64,000 nt of DNA from Arsukibacterium sp. MJ3 (GCF_000987765.1 NZ_LAHP01000010.1:62001-126000); one strand, 5' to 3'. Numbered from the stretch's first letter, positions 8,541-17,612 are shown. Made by a program: numbers and translations. The notes: generated by a model not told the origin, from the sequence alone.

Positions 8541-11500
8541 TTAAAAAAGGTACCTTACTATGCCATTCTTCTGCAGCAGAAGAATTAGTTCTGGGTGACT
8601 GCTTAGCTGTGCTAAGCAGTCCAGCGCCTTTGCATAGCTAATAACATATCGCGGTTCTTTATTTTTTTCGGTGATTATAGATAGACGAGCTTTGGCTTGG
8701 TTACAAAAAATTACCGCTGTATCGAGCTTATCGGTTGCCATTAAAGCTTTAGCTTGCCGTAATTGGCTGTCTGCCACAGCACCACTGAAACTTAAATTCT
8801 GCGTGTACTGTTCTGTAAGTTTAGTGAAGGAAGCATTAGCTAAATCGGCGTATTTCTTACTGAGCGCCAATTGGCCAATATCTTGTAATTGCGTTGCCGT
8901 GGAGAGCCAAAGCCTTGCTTTTATATCTTTAATATTGGCGTTTGATAGCACCTTTTTTTGCGCATCTAATGTCTCAGTCAATAAAGTTAAGTTGTGCTCG
9001 ATCTGCTTTGCACTTGAACCGGGATTAATATTAAATTTCTGATAATCAAGAAAATGTTTATTTCTCAGCCACCTGCTATTTTCCGGATCTTGTACTATTG
9101 CTTGTGATAAAGCGTGATCCCCTTGTGTAGAGGCGGCTTGAGCTTCTGCTATTTTCCCTTGATAAATCAATAGGTCAGCAAGCTTTTGATAGCTGCTCGA
9201 CAGAATATCGAGTAAATAAGGGTCCGGCTTTGTTGTAGTATTTATTAACTCAGCCTGCAATTTTTTATGAATTTCAATTGCTAAATACACATTTCCGTCA
9301 GCTAAAGCTGCACTTGCCAGCCAGGACCGCGTATCAGCAATATCCGCGATTAGCTGCCGATTATCAGGTTGTTGTAATTGAGCCAATAATTTAAGCCGTA
9401 ACGACTCTTCAAAGTTCTTACGCGCCACAGCAAATTGCTGTTGTTGCATCGCCAGCGAGCCCAGTGAATTGGTGGCGTAGGACAGCTCCATAATCGCATC
9501 GAGGTTATCCGGTGCCTGTTGGTACATGCGCTCGCTGTACTGGTAATAGCGCTCAAATTCGGGCTGGGTGGCCTGCCAGTTGCTGGCGTCGTACTGTATT
9601 TGCCCCAACCAAAACGCATTGGCACCGAGGGTTTTTAGCAGCTCTAAATTATCCGGTTGTTGGGTAAGTACGGCCTCCAACTGAGTTCTGGCCGCTTGCA
9701 AGGCGGCGCTGGCTTCGTCGGTTTTACCACGGGAATAAGCCACCTCGCCCATCGCTTCCAGTGTTTGGCCGTGCTGCAGCCTTGCTGCAATACTTAAGCT
9801 GTTATCGTCGGCTGAATAATCAGTAAAGTATTCCAGCGCTTTATTGCTGATACCGTCGAGTAAGTCCATGCGGCCAATGCTGCGCAGTTTGTCGGCAAAA
9901 TCCCCTACCATAAAACCCAGCAGGTTTTCGGCAGCCAGCCGCTTTTGCTGGGCTTGTTGCTCGGCGTTATAGCTTTTAACACTCATGCTGGCAGCGGTTA
10001 CCGTTAGCACACACAATAAGGCAAGGGTGCTGCGCCGGGTCCAGCGTTTTAGCCGGGCTTTACGGTTAGACGCTTGAATAAAATGCTGCTCGGTGCTGTC
10101 GAGTAAAAACAAGTGGTTATTCAGCAAGGTTTGCGCTTCTTGTAATGGCTTACCTTCGGCCAGTAAATAAGCGCTATTTTGCTGCTCGGCTTGCCAGCGC
10201 TGGGTTAAATGTAGCAAGCGGCTTTTTACACTTAAGCTGTGGTGGTGCTCACTTATCCAGGCGGTGGCCCGTGGCCAGCGCCGCAATAGCGCTTCGTGGG
10301 CAATACTAAAACAGGGCTCGTTGTTTTGCAGTTGTGTCACAAATAACCGCTGCTCTACCATGGTTTGCACTAAGGTACGTTCAGCCGGGGTTTGCAACTG
10401 GGCCAACCGACCACTGCGGCTGGTAATGCTTTTTTCATCTTCACGCAAGGTTACCAGCATGGATAACACTCTTGGCAGGCTGGCTTTTTCCTCGCCCGAC
10501 AATACCGAAATAGCCAGCTCGGCATTTTTACCAATAGCGCCCTCAATACCGCCCAGTGCCTGGTATTCCGACACCAGCAAATGGTTATCGGCGCTACGTT
10601 TAAGATACAGCGCCTGCAAGGTATATTGCAGCATTGGCAAGGCATCGGGGTTACTGGCGGCTTCACTGCACAATAGTTCATCCAGCGGCGTGGCGGTAGT
10701 AGGGTCGGTATCGAAACTTAGCCCGGCAGCTAATGCTGGCAAGCGGATCATTTGCAACAGTTCGGTGCGCCCTGGTGGGGCTAAATCGAAATGTGCGCCT
10801 TTGGCTTTACCGGCAATAAGGCTGGGGTAGTCAACCAGTAGCGGGTAAAACTCATTGCGACAGGCGCTTATTACCAGCACCGCACCACTGGTGGCCAGTT
10901 GCTCTACTAACACGGTAAATTGGACGCGCTCTGCCTGGCTAAATAGTGGCGATGACAGCAGCACTTCTAAACGGTCGATAAATAAAGCAAAACGGGGCTT
11001 ACTTTGTGCCTTGGGCAGTTGCGAAATGCAGCGCTGCATAATCTGTTCGGGGGTGGTTGCCAGTAGCAGCGCCAGGCTTTCTGCACTTTCACCGGCAAAT
11101 ACCGGCACATCGTTAATATCCCAATCTAGCATGGCACTGGCTAAATCGGTTAGCAGCTGGTTGGGTGCAACATCGGCTAAGTCGAGGCCACTGTAAGCCA
11201 GCACCTGTACGCCGTTATAACCGCCTGGCTGCATTAGGTTAGGCATAACCCCGGCGTTAATCAGCGACGATTTACCACTGCCACTTGGTCCCAGCAGTAA
11301 ACAAAAAGCCCGGCCATATTTTATTTGCTGGGCAATACGGCTAAGTAAGGTGTCTATTTGTGCGCCACGGCCAAAAAATACGTTGGCATAGCGTTGATCA
11401 TAGGCCTGTAACCCAGGAAATGGCGAGCCATGCTGCCAGCTTTGCACCTCTGCACGTTGCTCTTGCCCCAAGGGAAAACGAACCTCTGCCACCGTACGGT

Positions 11501-11786
11501 AGCCGCGTTTACGAATGGTTTCAATGTAACGCGATGCGGTGGCACTGTCGCCCAACGCTTTACGCAGCTGGGTAATGGTTTTATGCAGCGGATTATCGCC
11601 GGTATCAATTCCGGGCCAACACTGGCTAACAATATCGTTACTGCTTAGTACCTCACCGGCATGCTGGCACAGCAATTTCAGCACATCCATTGCTTTGGGT
11701 TCCAGCTGTTGCAGCTGCTTACCCTTGCGTAAGGTGTTTGCCGCAGGTTCCACTTGCCAGTCGCCAAAGAAGAAGGTGTCGTTCAT
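8541..11786 (-). CDS. wHTH-nSTAND NTPase-TPR transmembrane regulator
   Basis: I place the start at the ATG opening MNDTFFFGDWQVEP, because an upstream extension would run into the aceA terminator. Order of parts over 1,081 residues: an OmpR/CadC-type winged helix (1-100; LRKALGDSA, YIETIRKRGYR); an nSTAND1-type ATPase opening PFPGLQAYDQRYANVFFGR with Walker A GPSGSGKSS (166-174) and Walker B-like FALFIDRLEVL; a membrane segment (586-603); and a C-terminal half of degenerate tetratricopeptide-like helices. This puts DNA binding and a signalling ATPase in the cytoplasm and a TPR sensor probably in the periplasm. Targets are unknown; the small gene downstream is the first candidate. The architecture recalls CadC-like TPR regulators with a STAND module inserted. 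Confidence 0.85.
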   Translation of the reverse strand: MNDTFFFGDWQVEPAANTLRKGKQLQQLEPKAMDVLKLLCQHAGEVLSSNDIVSQCWPGIDTGDNPLHKTITQLRKALGDSATASRYIETIRKRGYRTVAEVRFPLGQEQRAEVQSWQHGSPFPGLQAYDQRYANVFFGRGAQIDTLLSRIAQQIKYGRAFCLLLGPSGSGKSSLINAGVMPNLMQPGGYNGVQVLAYSGLDLADVAPNQLLTDLASAMLDWDINDVPVFAGESAESLALLLATTPEQIMQRCISQLPKAQSKPRFALFIDRLEVLLSSPLFSQAERVQFTVLVEQLATSGAVLVISACRNEFYPLLVDYPSLIAGKAKGAHFDLAPPGRTELLQMIRLPALAAGLSFDTDPTTATPLDELLCSEAASNPDALPMLQYTLQALYLKRSADNHLLVSEYQALGGIEGAIGKNAELAISVLSGEEKASLPRVLSMLVTLREDEKSITSRSGRLAQLQTPAERTLVQTMVEQRLFVTQLQNNEPCFSIAHEALLRRWPRATAWISEHHHSLSVKSRLLHLTQRWQAEQQNSAYLLAEGKPLQEAQTLLNNHLFLLDSTEQHFIQASNRKARLKRWTRRSTLALLCVLTVTAASMSVKSYNAEQQAQQKRLAAENLLGFMVGDFADKLRSIGRMDLLDGISNKALEYFTDYSADDNSLSIAARLQHGQTLEAMGEVAYSRGKTDEASAALQAARTQLEAVLTQQPDNLELLKTLGANAFWLGQIQYDASNWQATQPEFERYYQYSERMYQQAPDNLDAIMELSYATNSLGSLAMQQQQFAVARKNFEESLRLKLLAQLQQPDNRQLIADIADTRSWLASAALADGNVYLAIEIHKKLQAELINTTTKPDPYLLDILSSSYQKLADLLIYQGKIAEAQAASTQGDHALSQAIVQDPENSRWLRNKHFLDYQKFNINPGSSAKQIEHNLTLLTETLDAQKKVLSNANIKDIKARLWLSTATQLQDIGQLALSKKYADLANASFTKLTEQYTQNLSFSGAVADSQLRQAKALMATDKLDTAVIFCNQAKARLSIITEKNKEPRYVISYAKALDCLAQLSSHPELILLLQKNGIVRYLF

Positions 11787-11846
11787 AGCTAATTTATAAT
11801 AATGAATTTGCGCCATAACATAACATGCTGGCGCGTTTTTTTTAAC

Positions 11847-11872
11847 AAAAAAGGCAGCCATGTGGCTGCCTT
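11847..11872 (-). terminator. Terminator of aceA
   Basis: Nine-pair stem AAGGCAGCC/GGCTGCCTT with a four-base loop, followed on the minus strand by a run of T. It lies 47 bases after the aceA stop codon. Confidence 0.85.
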
Positions 11873-11918
11873 AGGTTATGAGCCATTGTTGCAGTATGTT
11901 ACGGCAACAGAACCCAGG

Positions 11919-13505
11919 CTAGAACTGGTTCATGGTGTTGTGCTTGCCACCGGCTTTTAGCGCCGCCTCACCCGAAAAGTATTCTTTATGATCATCACCA
12001 ATATCAGAACCCGACATATTCTGGTGCTTAACACAGGCAATACCCTGGCGAATTTCTTTGCGCTGCACCCCGGCAACATAACCCAACATGCCGGCGTCGC
12101 CAAAGTATTCTTTCGCCAGATTATCGGTAGACAACGCCGCAGTATGGTAAGTTGGCAGGGTAATTAAATGATGAAAAATACCAGCCTCACGCGCTGAATC
12201 AGCCTGAAAGGTGCGAATACGGTTGTCGGCCTCCTGTGCTAGCTCAGTGCTGTCGTAATCGGCGCTCATTAGTGCGGCACGATCATACTTGCTGACATCT
12301 TTACCCGCTTGCTGCAAGGCATCAAATACCTGCTGGCGGAAGTTCAGGGTCCAGTTAAATGATGGGCTGTTGTTATAAACCAGCTTGGCATTGGGCACCA
12401 CTTCACGAATGCGATTAACCATGTCGGCAATTTGCCCTACGTGGGGCTTTTCAGTTTCAATCCACAGTAAATCAGCACCATTTTGTAATGACGTAATACA
12501 ATCGAGTACTACTCTGTCAACGCCACTGCCTGCTTTAAACTGAAATAACCCACTGGCCAGCCGTTTTGGCTTTAACAGTTTACCGTTGGCCTTTACTACT
12601 ACGTCACCATTGGCAATATCGTCGGCACCGTTAATAATGTCGCCGTCCAGAAAACCGTTGTATAAATCACCTAAGTCGCCCGGTGCATCGGTTACCGCAA
12701 TTTGTTTGGTTAACCCGGCGCCCAGTGAGTCGGTGCGGGCAACAATAATACCATTATCAATACCAAGCTCTAAAAAGGCATAACGCACCGCATTAATTTT
12801 GGCCAGAAAATCGGCATGCGGCACGGTAACTTTACCATCTTGGTGGCCACACTGTTTTTCATCTGACACCTGGTTTTCAATCTGAATAGCACAAGCACCG
12901 GCTTCGATCATTTTTTTAGCCAGTAAATACGTGGCCTCGGCATTACCAAAACCGGCATCAATGTCGGCAATAATAGGCACTACGTGGGTGGTAAAGTTGT
13001 CAATTTTCGCCTGAATATCAATTTTTTTGGCTGCATCAGTAGCGTCATCTAACTGGTGGAATAAGCCGGCCAACTCACGAGCATCAGCCTGGCGTAAAAA
13101 GGTATACAACTCTGCTATTAATGCTGGTACTGAGGTTTTTTCATGCATCGACTGGTCTGGCAATGGCCCAAACTCAGAGCGAAGGGCGGCAATCATCCAA
13201 CCTGACAAATACAGGTACTTTCTGTTGGTGCTACCGAAATGTTTCTTAATGGCGATCAGTTTTTGCTGGCCAATAAAACCATGCCAGCAACCCAATGACT
13301 GAGTGTACTGGCTGGTATCGTTATCATATGCCGCCATGTCGGCCCGCATTATGTCAGCGGTATATTGAGCAATATCCAGCCCGGTTTTAAAGCGGTTTTG
13401 CAATTTCATCCGCGCCGCATATTCCGGGCTAATAGCATTCCAGGCCGAACCGGCCTCTTTAATTACATGGTCGAAGTGTTTAATATCATCTTGATAAGCT
13501 GTCAT
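11919..13505 (-). CDS. aceA: Isocitrate lyase
   Basis: This enzyme cleaves isocitrate to succinate and glyoxylate, the first step of the glyoxylate shunt, in the cytoplasm. The 528-residue protein belongs to the long isoform found in Pseudomonas and many marine gammaproteobacteria, about 90 residues longer than E. coli AceA. Visible marks are ADIDAGFGN, the catalytic loop EKQCGH (family K-K-C-G-H) and LLWIETEKPHVGQI. It is transcribed divergently from a LysR regulator and is separated from aceB by that regulator. No aceK kinase/phosphatase gene is next to it. Confidence 0.97.
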   Translation of the reverse strand: MTAYQDDIKHFDHVIKEAGSAWNAISPEYAARMKLQNRFKTGLDIAQYTADIMRADMAAYDNDTSQYTQSLGCWHGFIGQQKLIAIKKHFGSTNRKYLYLSGWMIAALRSEFGPLPDQSMHEKTSVPALIAELYTFLRQADARELAGLFHQLDDATDAAKKIDIQAKIDNFTTHVVPIIADIDAGFGNAEATYLLAKKMIEAGACAIQIENQVSDEKQCGHQDGKVTVPHADFLAKINAVRYAFLELGIDNGIIVARTDSLGAGLTKQIAVTDAPGDLGDLYNGFLDGDIINGADDIANGDVVVKANGKLLKPKRLASGLFQFKAGSGVDRVVLDCITSLQNGADLLWIETEKPHVGQIADMVNRIREVVPNAKLVYNNSPSFNWTLNFRQQVFDALQQAGKDVSKYDRAALMSADYDSTELAQEADNRIRTFQADSAREAGIFHHLITLPTYHTAALSTDNLAKEYFGDAGMLGYVAGVQRKEIRQGIACVKHQNMSGSDIGDDHKEYFSGEAALKAGGKHNTMNQF

Positions 13506-13698
13506 GGCCGTTTCCTCTTGCTAAAGCTGTTATGCGGGTTGTTGGTATTCACTATAGATAACAAAACAACAATTCATCTAGCTAATTTTTATGATGCTCA
13601 TCATTTCTTTTGTGAATACTAACTTACGCTTGACGAGTACAGCCCGGCCAATGTTATGATTCAATTCAGTGATAGTTAACGCTAAGAGCATTTTGCAG
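13506..13698. promoter_or_regulatory. Divergent aceA/lysR intergenic region
   Basis: The 193 bases between the two divergent starts must hold the aceA promoter and probably the LysR-type operator. The region is A+T-rich. I do not see one clear T-N11-A palindrome that I would assign with confidence. GTG at 13669 could also start the regulator. Confidence 0.5.
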
Positions 13699-14637
13699 AT
13701 GAATATTAATAAGATGGATTTAAACCTGTTAGTTTATCTGGATGTGTTACTGCGCGAAAAAAACGTTACCAGGGCGGCTAACCAGCTGAATATTACCCAG
13801 CCAGCCATGAGTAACGGCTTAAAACGGCTGCGTGATTTGCTAAATGACCCAATATTAGTGCGTACCTCTGACGGCATGGTACCAACCGAGCGCGCCCGCG
13901 AGCTGGCCCCCATAGTACGCGGTGTATTGCTAACTTTAGAAGAAACCCTGCAGCCAAATAGAGATTTTGAGCCACTACACAGCAACCGGGTATTTCGGAT
14001 TATGGCCAGTGATTATGCGGCGTCTACGCTGATACCGGCATTGTTAAAGAAAATGCGGGTGCAGGCACCGTTAACCAGCCTAGATATTATGACGCCGTCC
14101 GATGTAACCTTTCATGATGTGGAAAACGGCAAGGTAGATATGGCGATTAATCGCTTTGATCAGCTACCTCAATCGTTTCACCAGAAAACGGTATGGCGCG
14201 ACAGCTTTTCTTGTCTGATTAACGCCAGTAACCCGGTAGTAAAAAACTTTAATTTAGACAGTTACTTAAAATCACAGCATATTTGGGTAAGCAAAACCGG
14301 CTTTGGTGTGGGCGTGGGCATGGACCCCAAAGACGTGCAAAAACTTGGCTGGGTAGACGAGGCACTAGCCAAGCTGGGCAAGCAGCGCACTATTTCGGTA
14401 TTTACCCGTAATTACCATGTGGCGATGCATTTGGCGGTGGGCATAGACTTAATTGCCACATTACCAAGCCGCGCGGCAAAGCTGTATGAAAACGACCCCA
14501 CCATGGCCATTATGGACCCGCCATTCGCTATACCGTCGATTGAACTAAAAATGATTTGGAGCCCGCTATTGCATCAAGATGCCAGCCATATCTGGTTTCG
14601 ACGGCAGATTGTTGAAACTGCAGATGAGTTGAATTAG
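13699..14637 (+). CDS. LysR-family transcriptional regulator
   Basis: A typical LysR regulator of about 312 residues. The N-terminal helix-turn-helix reads LLREKNVTRAANQLNITQPA and SNGLKRLRDLLNDPILVR. The rest is a type 2 periplasmic-binding-like effector domain. I prefer the ATG preceded by AAGAG over the GTG ten codons upstream. Its divergent placement against aceA suggests it controls the glyoxylate shunt; the effector would then be a metabolite such as glyoxylate or acetyl-CoA-derived acid, which is inference. It converges on aceB across a structured repeat element. Confidence 0.9.
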   Translation: MNINKMDLNLLVYLDVLLREKNVTRAANQLNITQPAMSNGLKRLRDLLNDPILVRTSDGMVPTERARELAPIVRGVLLTLEETLQPNRDFEPLHSNRVFRIMASDYAASTLIPALLKKMRVQAPLTSLDIMTPSDVTFHDVENGKVDMAINRFDQLPQSFHQKTVWRDSFSCLINASNPVVKNFNLDSYLKSQHIWVSKTGFGVGVGMDPKDVQKLGWVDEALAKLGKQRTISVFTRNYHVAMHLAVGIDLIATLPSRAAKLYENDPTMAIMDPPFAIPSIELKMIWSPLLHQDASHIWFRRQIVETADELN

Positions 14638-14984
14638 CGTTTTACCGCCAAGTGGGTGTTGCAGCTGCTCTCCCCCTACATGCCGGACACAACACTCTCC
14701 CTCACTCGCCGGGGAACTACGCAAGGCTTCCTGCCTTGCGGCAGGGCTCAGACACTCCCCGACTCCTTCAAAAGAGGTTCTATCCTCTATTGGTTAAGCC
14801 GAAACTTGAAAGAGAACGGCAGGAACCCCGTTTTGGTCGACACAGAGTGTCTGAGTGAGTGCGCCAGCGCGAGCGAGTTGCTGTGTCGAGCCAAGGCGGG
14901 TGTTGCAGCTGCTCTCCCCTACATGCCGGATATAAAAAAAGGCGCTGTCAGCAATGGCAGCGCCTTTGGTTTGGTTTACTCAGG
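14638..14984. repeat. Structured element bounded by 41-bp direct repeats
   Basis: No convincing gene lies here. Near-identical copies (14647-14687 and 14890-14930) begin GCCAAG, share GGTGTTGCAGCTGCTCTCCC and end TACATGCCGGA, 243 bases apart. Between them are perfect stems: GCAAGGC/GCCTTGC (14721-14739), AGAGG/CCTCT (14773-14788), CTCAGACACT with AGTGTCTGAG (14747-14756, 14846-14855), and TCGACACAG with CTGTGTCGA (14837-14845, 14881-14889). The last two interleave, so they form a pseudoknot-like arrangement or exclude one another. Two short plus-strand frames are open through it, but their translation is Cys- and Ser-rich nonsense typical of folded noncoding DNA. It looks like an interspersed repeat or a structured RNA; copy number elsewhere is unknown. 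Confidence 0.6.
14934..14964 (-). terminator. Terminator of aceB
   Basis: A nine-pair stem (GGCGCTG arms extended by a wobble pair and a C-G pair) with a six-base loop is followed on the minus strand by seven T. It starts 21 bases after the aceB stop codon and may also act on the plus strand. Confidence 0.85.
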
Positions 14985-16589
14985 TTAATCAAGCAGCTGG
15001 TAAGCTGGTAGCGTTAAAAACTCCACCAACTCATCAGCTGTGGTAATGTCCAGCAGCAGTTGCTTAGCCCGGTCAAAGTTTTGACTCTGCCAGCTGTCGC
15101 GTCCTACTTCCTGTAACACTACTTTTGCCTCTTCCTCTAAAAAGTCGGCAAACAGGGCCTTGGTAATTAATTTACCGTTGCTTAAACTCTTGCCATGCTT
15201 AATCCATTGCCAGATAGAAGTGCGCGAAATTTCGGCAGTAGCCGCATCTTCCATTAAGCCATAAATAGGCACACAGCCTTTACCACTGATCCAGGCAGCA
15301 ATATATTGCAGTGCTACCCTAATATTGGTGCGCATACCGTCTTCAGTGCGCTCACCATCGCACGGTGCTAGTAGCTCAGCGGCAGTAATCGCAGCATCTT
15401 GCTCGCGGCTTACGCTTAACTGATTTTGTTTACCCTCGCGTAAATAGTTAGCAAACACGCCATTAGCCGTTGCCGCCAGGCCCGGATGGGCAACCCAGGT
15501 ACCATCGTGGCCATTACTGGCTTCCAGCTCTTTGTCGGCGGTTACCCGCGCCAGAATTTTTTCATTTTCAGCAGCATCTTTTGCCGGAATAAAAGCCGCC
15601 ATACCACCCATCGCCAGTGCACCGCGTTTATGACAGGTTTTAATTAGTAAGCGTGAATAAGCATTTAAAAACGGTTTGGTCATGGTTACCACTTGCCGAT
15701 CTGGCAGTACCCGGTCAGCATGGTTATTTAACGTCTTGATATAACTAAAAATATAATCCCAACGGCCACAATTTAGCGCCACAATGTGATCTTTTAGGTT
15801 ATACAGAATTTCGTCCATTTCAAACACGGCCGGCAACGTTTCAATCAGCACGGTAGCGCGAATGGCACCGGTTGCTACCTTAAAATATTGTTCTGTAAAA
15901 CTAAAAACATCATCCCACCACTTGGCTTCAGTGTGGCTTTGTAATTTAGGTAAGTAATAGTATACGCCTGAGCCGTTCGCTAAGCGGGTTTGCCAGTTAT
16001 GATAAAAATACAGCGCAAAATCGACCAGTGAGCCAGGCACCTGCACGTTATCAACCAGCAGGTGTTTCTCAGACAAATGCAGGCCTCGTACCCGGGCAAT
16101 TAACAAGGCCGGGTTGTCTTGCAACGCATAATGCTTACCGCTTTGCGGATCGGTATAGCTAATAGTACCTAAATTAGCATCGCGCAGATTAATCTGGCCT
16201 TCAATAACGCCCGCCCAGCTAGGCGCATGCGAGTCTTCAAAGTCAGCCATAAATACTTTTACATCAGCATTTAACGCATTAATAATCATTTTACGCTCAA
16301 CCGGGCCGGTAATTTCTACCCGTCGGTCCTGCAAATCAAGCGGAATAGGCGCTACCTGCCAGTCAGCATCACGAATTGACGCGGTTTCTGGCAGAAAATC
16401 AGGTAAGGCTCCGTCATCGAACTGTTGCTGTCGGCTAACGCGGTTAGCCAGTAATTCGGTTAACTTTGGCTGAAACCGGCGCGCCAGTTCCGCCACGAAA
16501 GCACAGGCATCGTCAGTTAATATTTGTTCGTAAGCGCTGTTAAGCTGGCCGGTTATCGTTAAACCGCCGCGGGTAATCGTGTCAGACAT
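14985..16589 (-). CDS. aceB: Malate synthase A
   Basis: This enzyme condenses glyoxylate with acetyl-CoA to malate, the second step of the glyoxylate shunt. The chosen start (MSDTITRGGL) has AAGG eight bases upstream and gives 534 residues, the normal length for the A isoform; the frame is open 42 codons further upstream but that part reads as a spurious hydrophobic stretch. Conserved blocks include VEITGPVERKMIINALNA, FMADFEDSHAPSW, LIETLPAVFEMDEILY, GRWDYIFS and NGHDGTWVAHPGL. It has its own terminator and is not in one transcript with aceA. Confidence 0.96.
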   Translation of the reverse strand: MSDTITRGGLTITGQLNSAYEQILTDDACAFVAELARRFQPKLTELLANRVSRQQQFDDGALPDFLPETASIRDADWQVAPIPLDLQDRRVEITGPVERKMIINALNADVKVFMADFEDSHAPSWAGVIEGQINLRDANLGTISYTDPQSGKHYALQDNPALLIARVRGLHLSEKHLLVDNVQVPGSLVDFALYFYHNWQTRLANGSGVYYYLPKLQSHTEAKWWDDVFSFTEQYFKVATGAIRATVLIETLPAVFEMDEILYNLKDHIVALNCGRWDYIFSYIKTLNNHADRVLPDRQVVTMTKPFLNAYSRLLIKTCHKRGALAMGGMAAFIPAKDAAENEKILARVTADKELEASNGHDGTWVAHPGLAATANGVFANYLREGKQNQLSVSREQDAAITAAELLAPCDGERTEDGMRTNIRVALQYIAAWISGKGCVPIYGLMEDAATAEISRTSIWQWIKHGKSLSNGKLITKALFADFLEEEAKVVLQEVGRDSWQSQNFDRAKQLLLDITTADELVEFLTLPAYQLLD

Positions 16590-16720
16590 ATCCAGACCTT
16601 TTATTACTGTTGCGTTAGATAATCTTACTATAAGCCCTTTCCTACTATAAATGCTATTAATGGTCAAAATGCCAAGCATCACCAAAAACAATAGCTTAAA
16701 GCTGAAATTCTGCAAATTTG

Positions 16721-16736
16721 TGGCACGGGTTGTGCT
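16721..16736 (+). promoter_or_regulatory. Sigma-54-type promoter of the DUF2726 gene
   Basis: TGGCACGGGTTGTGCT fits the -24/-12 consensus TGGCACG-N4-TTGCW with one mismatch and the obligatory ten bases between GG and GC. It lies about 50 bases before the start codon. Confidence 0.55.
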
Positions 16737-16785
16737 TTAGGTTCTTGGCAGAACTACGTATGTCAAATTATCGTCGGAGGTGAAC

Positions 16786-17445
16786 ATGGAATTTATTATG
16801 TTATTGCTGGTAGCACTGGTGGTGCTGGTGGCGATGGTCGCCAGTCGGTTTATTGATAATAACAATCCTTTTCAGGTACAAAAGCGCAGCAGCTTATTCA
16901 GCCCGGTAGAGCGCTCATTTCAAAACCTGCTGGAAAAAGCCGTGGTAGGCGAATACAAAATTTTAAACCGGGTTAAACTTGCCGATTTAATTGAAGTAAA
17001 AGGCAATGCCACAGAAAAGTCCCGCCGCAGTACCTTACTTAAGTTAAATGCTAAATATCTTGATTTTGTATTGTGTGCCGCAGATGATTTAAGAGTGATC
17101 GCCGTACTCGATTTAGTTAATAACAGTAATAAAGATGGACATAAAGCGGCACCAGACTGGTTTGTCAGCGGTGCATTAGAAGCAGCAGGCCTACCCTACT
17201 TACGCATTAAAATTAAAGCCGGTTACACTGCTACAGATTTACAGCAGGCCCTAGCAACCCGCTTAGGTAAGCCAACGGTAAAAGCCGAACCTATGTACAA
17301 AGGCTTGGTTAAAAAGGGCCCTACTCGACCTGTACGCTCTTTTAAACCGGTTCAAACATTACAATCAGCGGGTACCGGGCTAACTCCGGCACTGTCGCAC
17401 TCCCAGATTAAAGCGCAACAAACAGCGCTAATACAGGCTTCTTAA
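16786..17445 (+). CDS. DUF2726 domain protein with N-terminal membrane anchor
   Basis: The ATG preceded by GGAGG at five bases decides the start. Residues 1-22 (EFIMLLLVALVVLVAMVASRF) form one membrane anchor. Residues about 38-160 form a DUF2726 domain (SSLFSPVERSFQNLLEKAV, KSRRSTLLKLNAKYLDFVLC, AVLDLVNNSNK), a fold related to restriction-endonuclease-like and DUF559-type nucleases; whether it has any catalytic activity is unknown. The last 60 residues are basic and low in predicted structure. The sigma-54-like promoter and the strong terminator make it a single-gene unit, next to a sigma-28-controlled gene, which hints at a role in the motility programme. Confidence 0.8.
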   Translation: MEFIMLLLVALVVLVAMVASRFIDNNNPFQVQKRSSLFSPVERSFQNLLEKAVVGEYKILNRVKLADLIEVKGNATEKSRRSTLLKLNAKYLDFVLCAADDLRVIAVLDLVNNSNKDGHKAAPDWFVSGALEAAGLPYLRIKIKAGYTATDLQQALATRLGKPTVKAEPMYKGLVKKGPTRPVRSFKPVQTLQSAGTGLTPALSHSQIKAQQTALIQAS

Positions 17446-17480
17446 CGCTTTGGAGAAATGAGTCACTCCGCGCTAAGTTG

Positions 17481-17516
17481 GAATGCCGCCCGCTGCAACG
17501 GGCGGCATTCATTTTT
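17481..17516 (+). terminator. Strong terminator of the DUF2726 gene
   Basis: Perfect 12-pair stem GAATGCCGCCCG/CGGGCGGCATTC with a six-base loop, followed by ATTTTTC. Confidence 0.92.
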
Positions 17517-17555
17517 CTAAATACGACAAAATTAACGTCACGGCAAAAAAATGCC

Positions 17556-17582
17556 TAAAGTTTTTCAGACAGTTGCCGATAG
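17556..17582 (+). promoter_or_regulatory. Sigma-28 (FliA) promoter of the YjfB-like gene
   Basis: TAAAGTTT, exactly 11 bases, then GCCGATAG matches the enterobacterial flagellar sigma-28 consensus TAAAGTTT-N11-GCCGATAA at 15 of 16 positions. The start codon follows about 30 bases later with TAGGAGG in between. Confidence 0.85.
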
Positions 17583-17612
17583 CAAGATGACGTATTGTTA
17601 ATAGGAGGTACT

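Noticed and set aside
10264-10830. A 188-codon plus-strand open frame
   Set aside because: It lies wholly antisense to the STAND ATPase part of the regulator and has a Ser/Ala/Arg-rich translation typical of antisense frames.
14652-14988. Two plus-strand open frames of 68 and 110 codons in the direct-repeat element
   Set aside because: They read through hairpin arms and both direct repeats, lack ribosome-binding sites and show no protein-like pattern; better explained as folded noncoding DNA.
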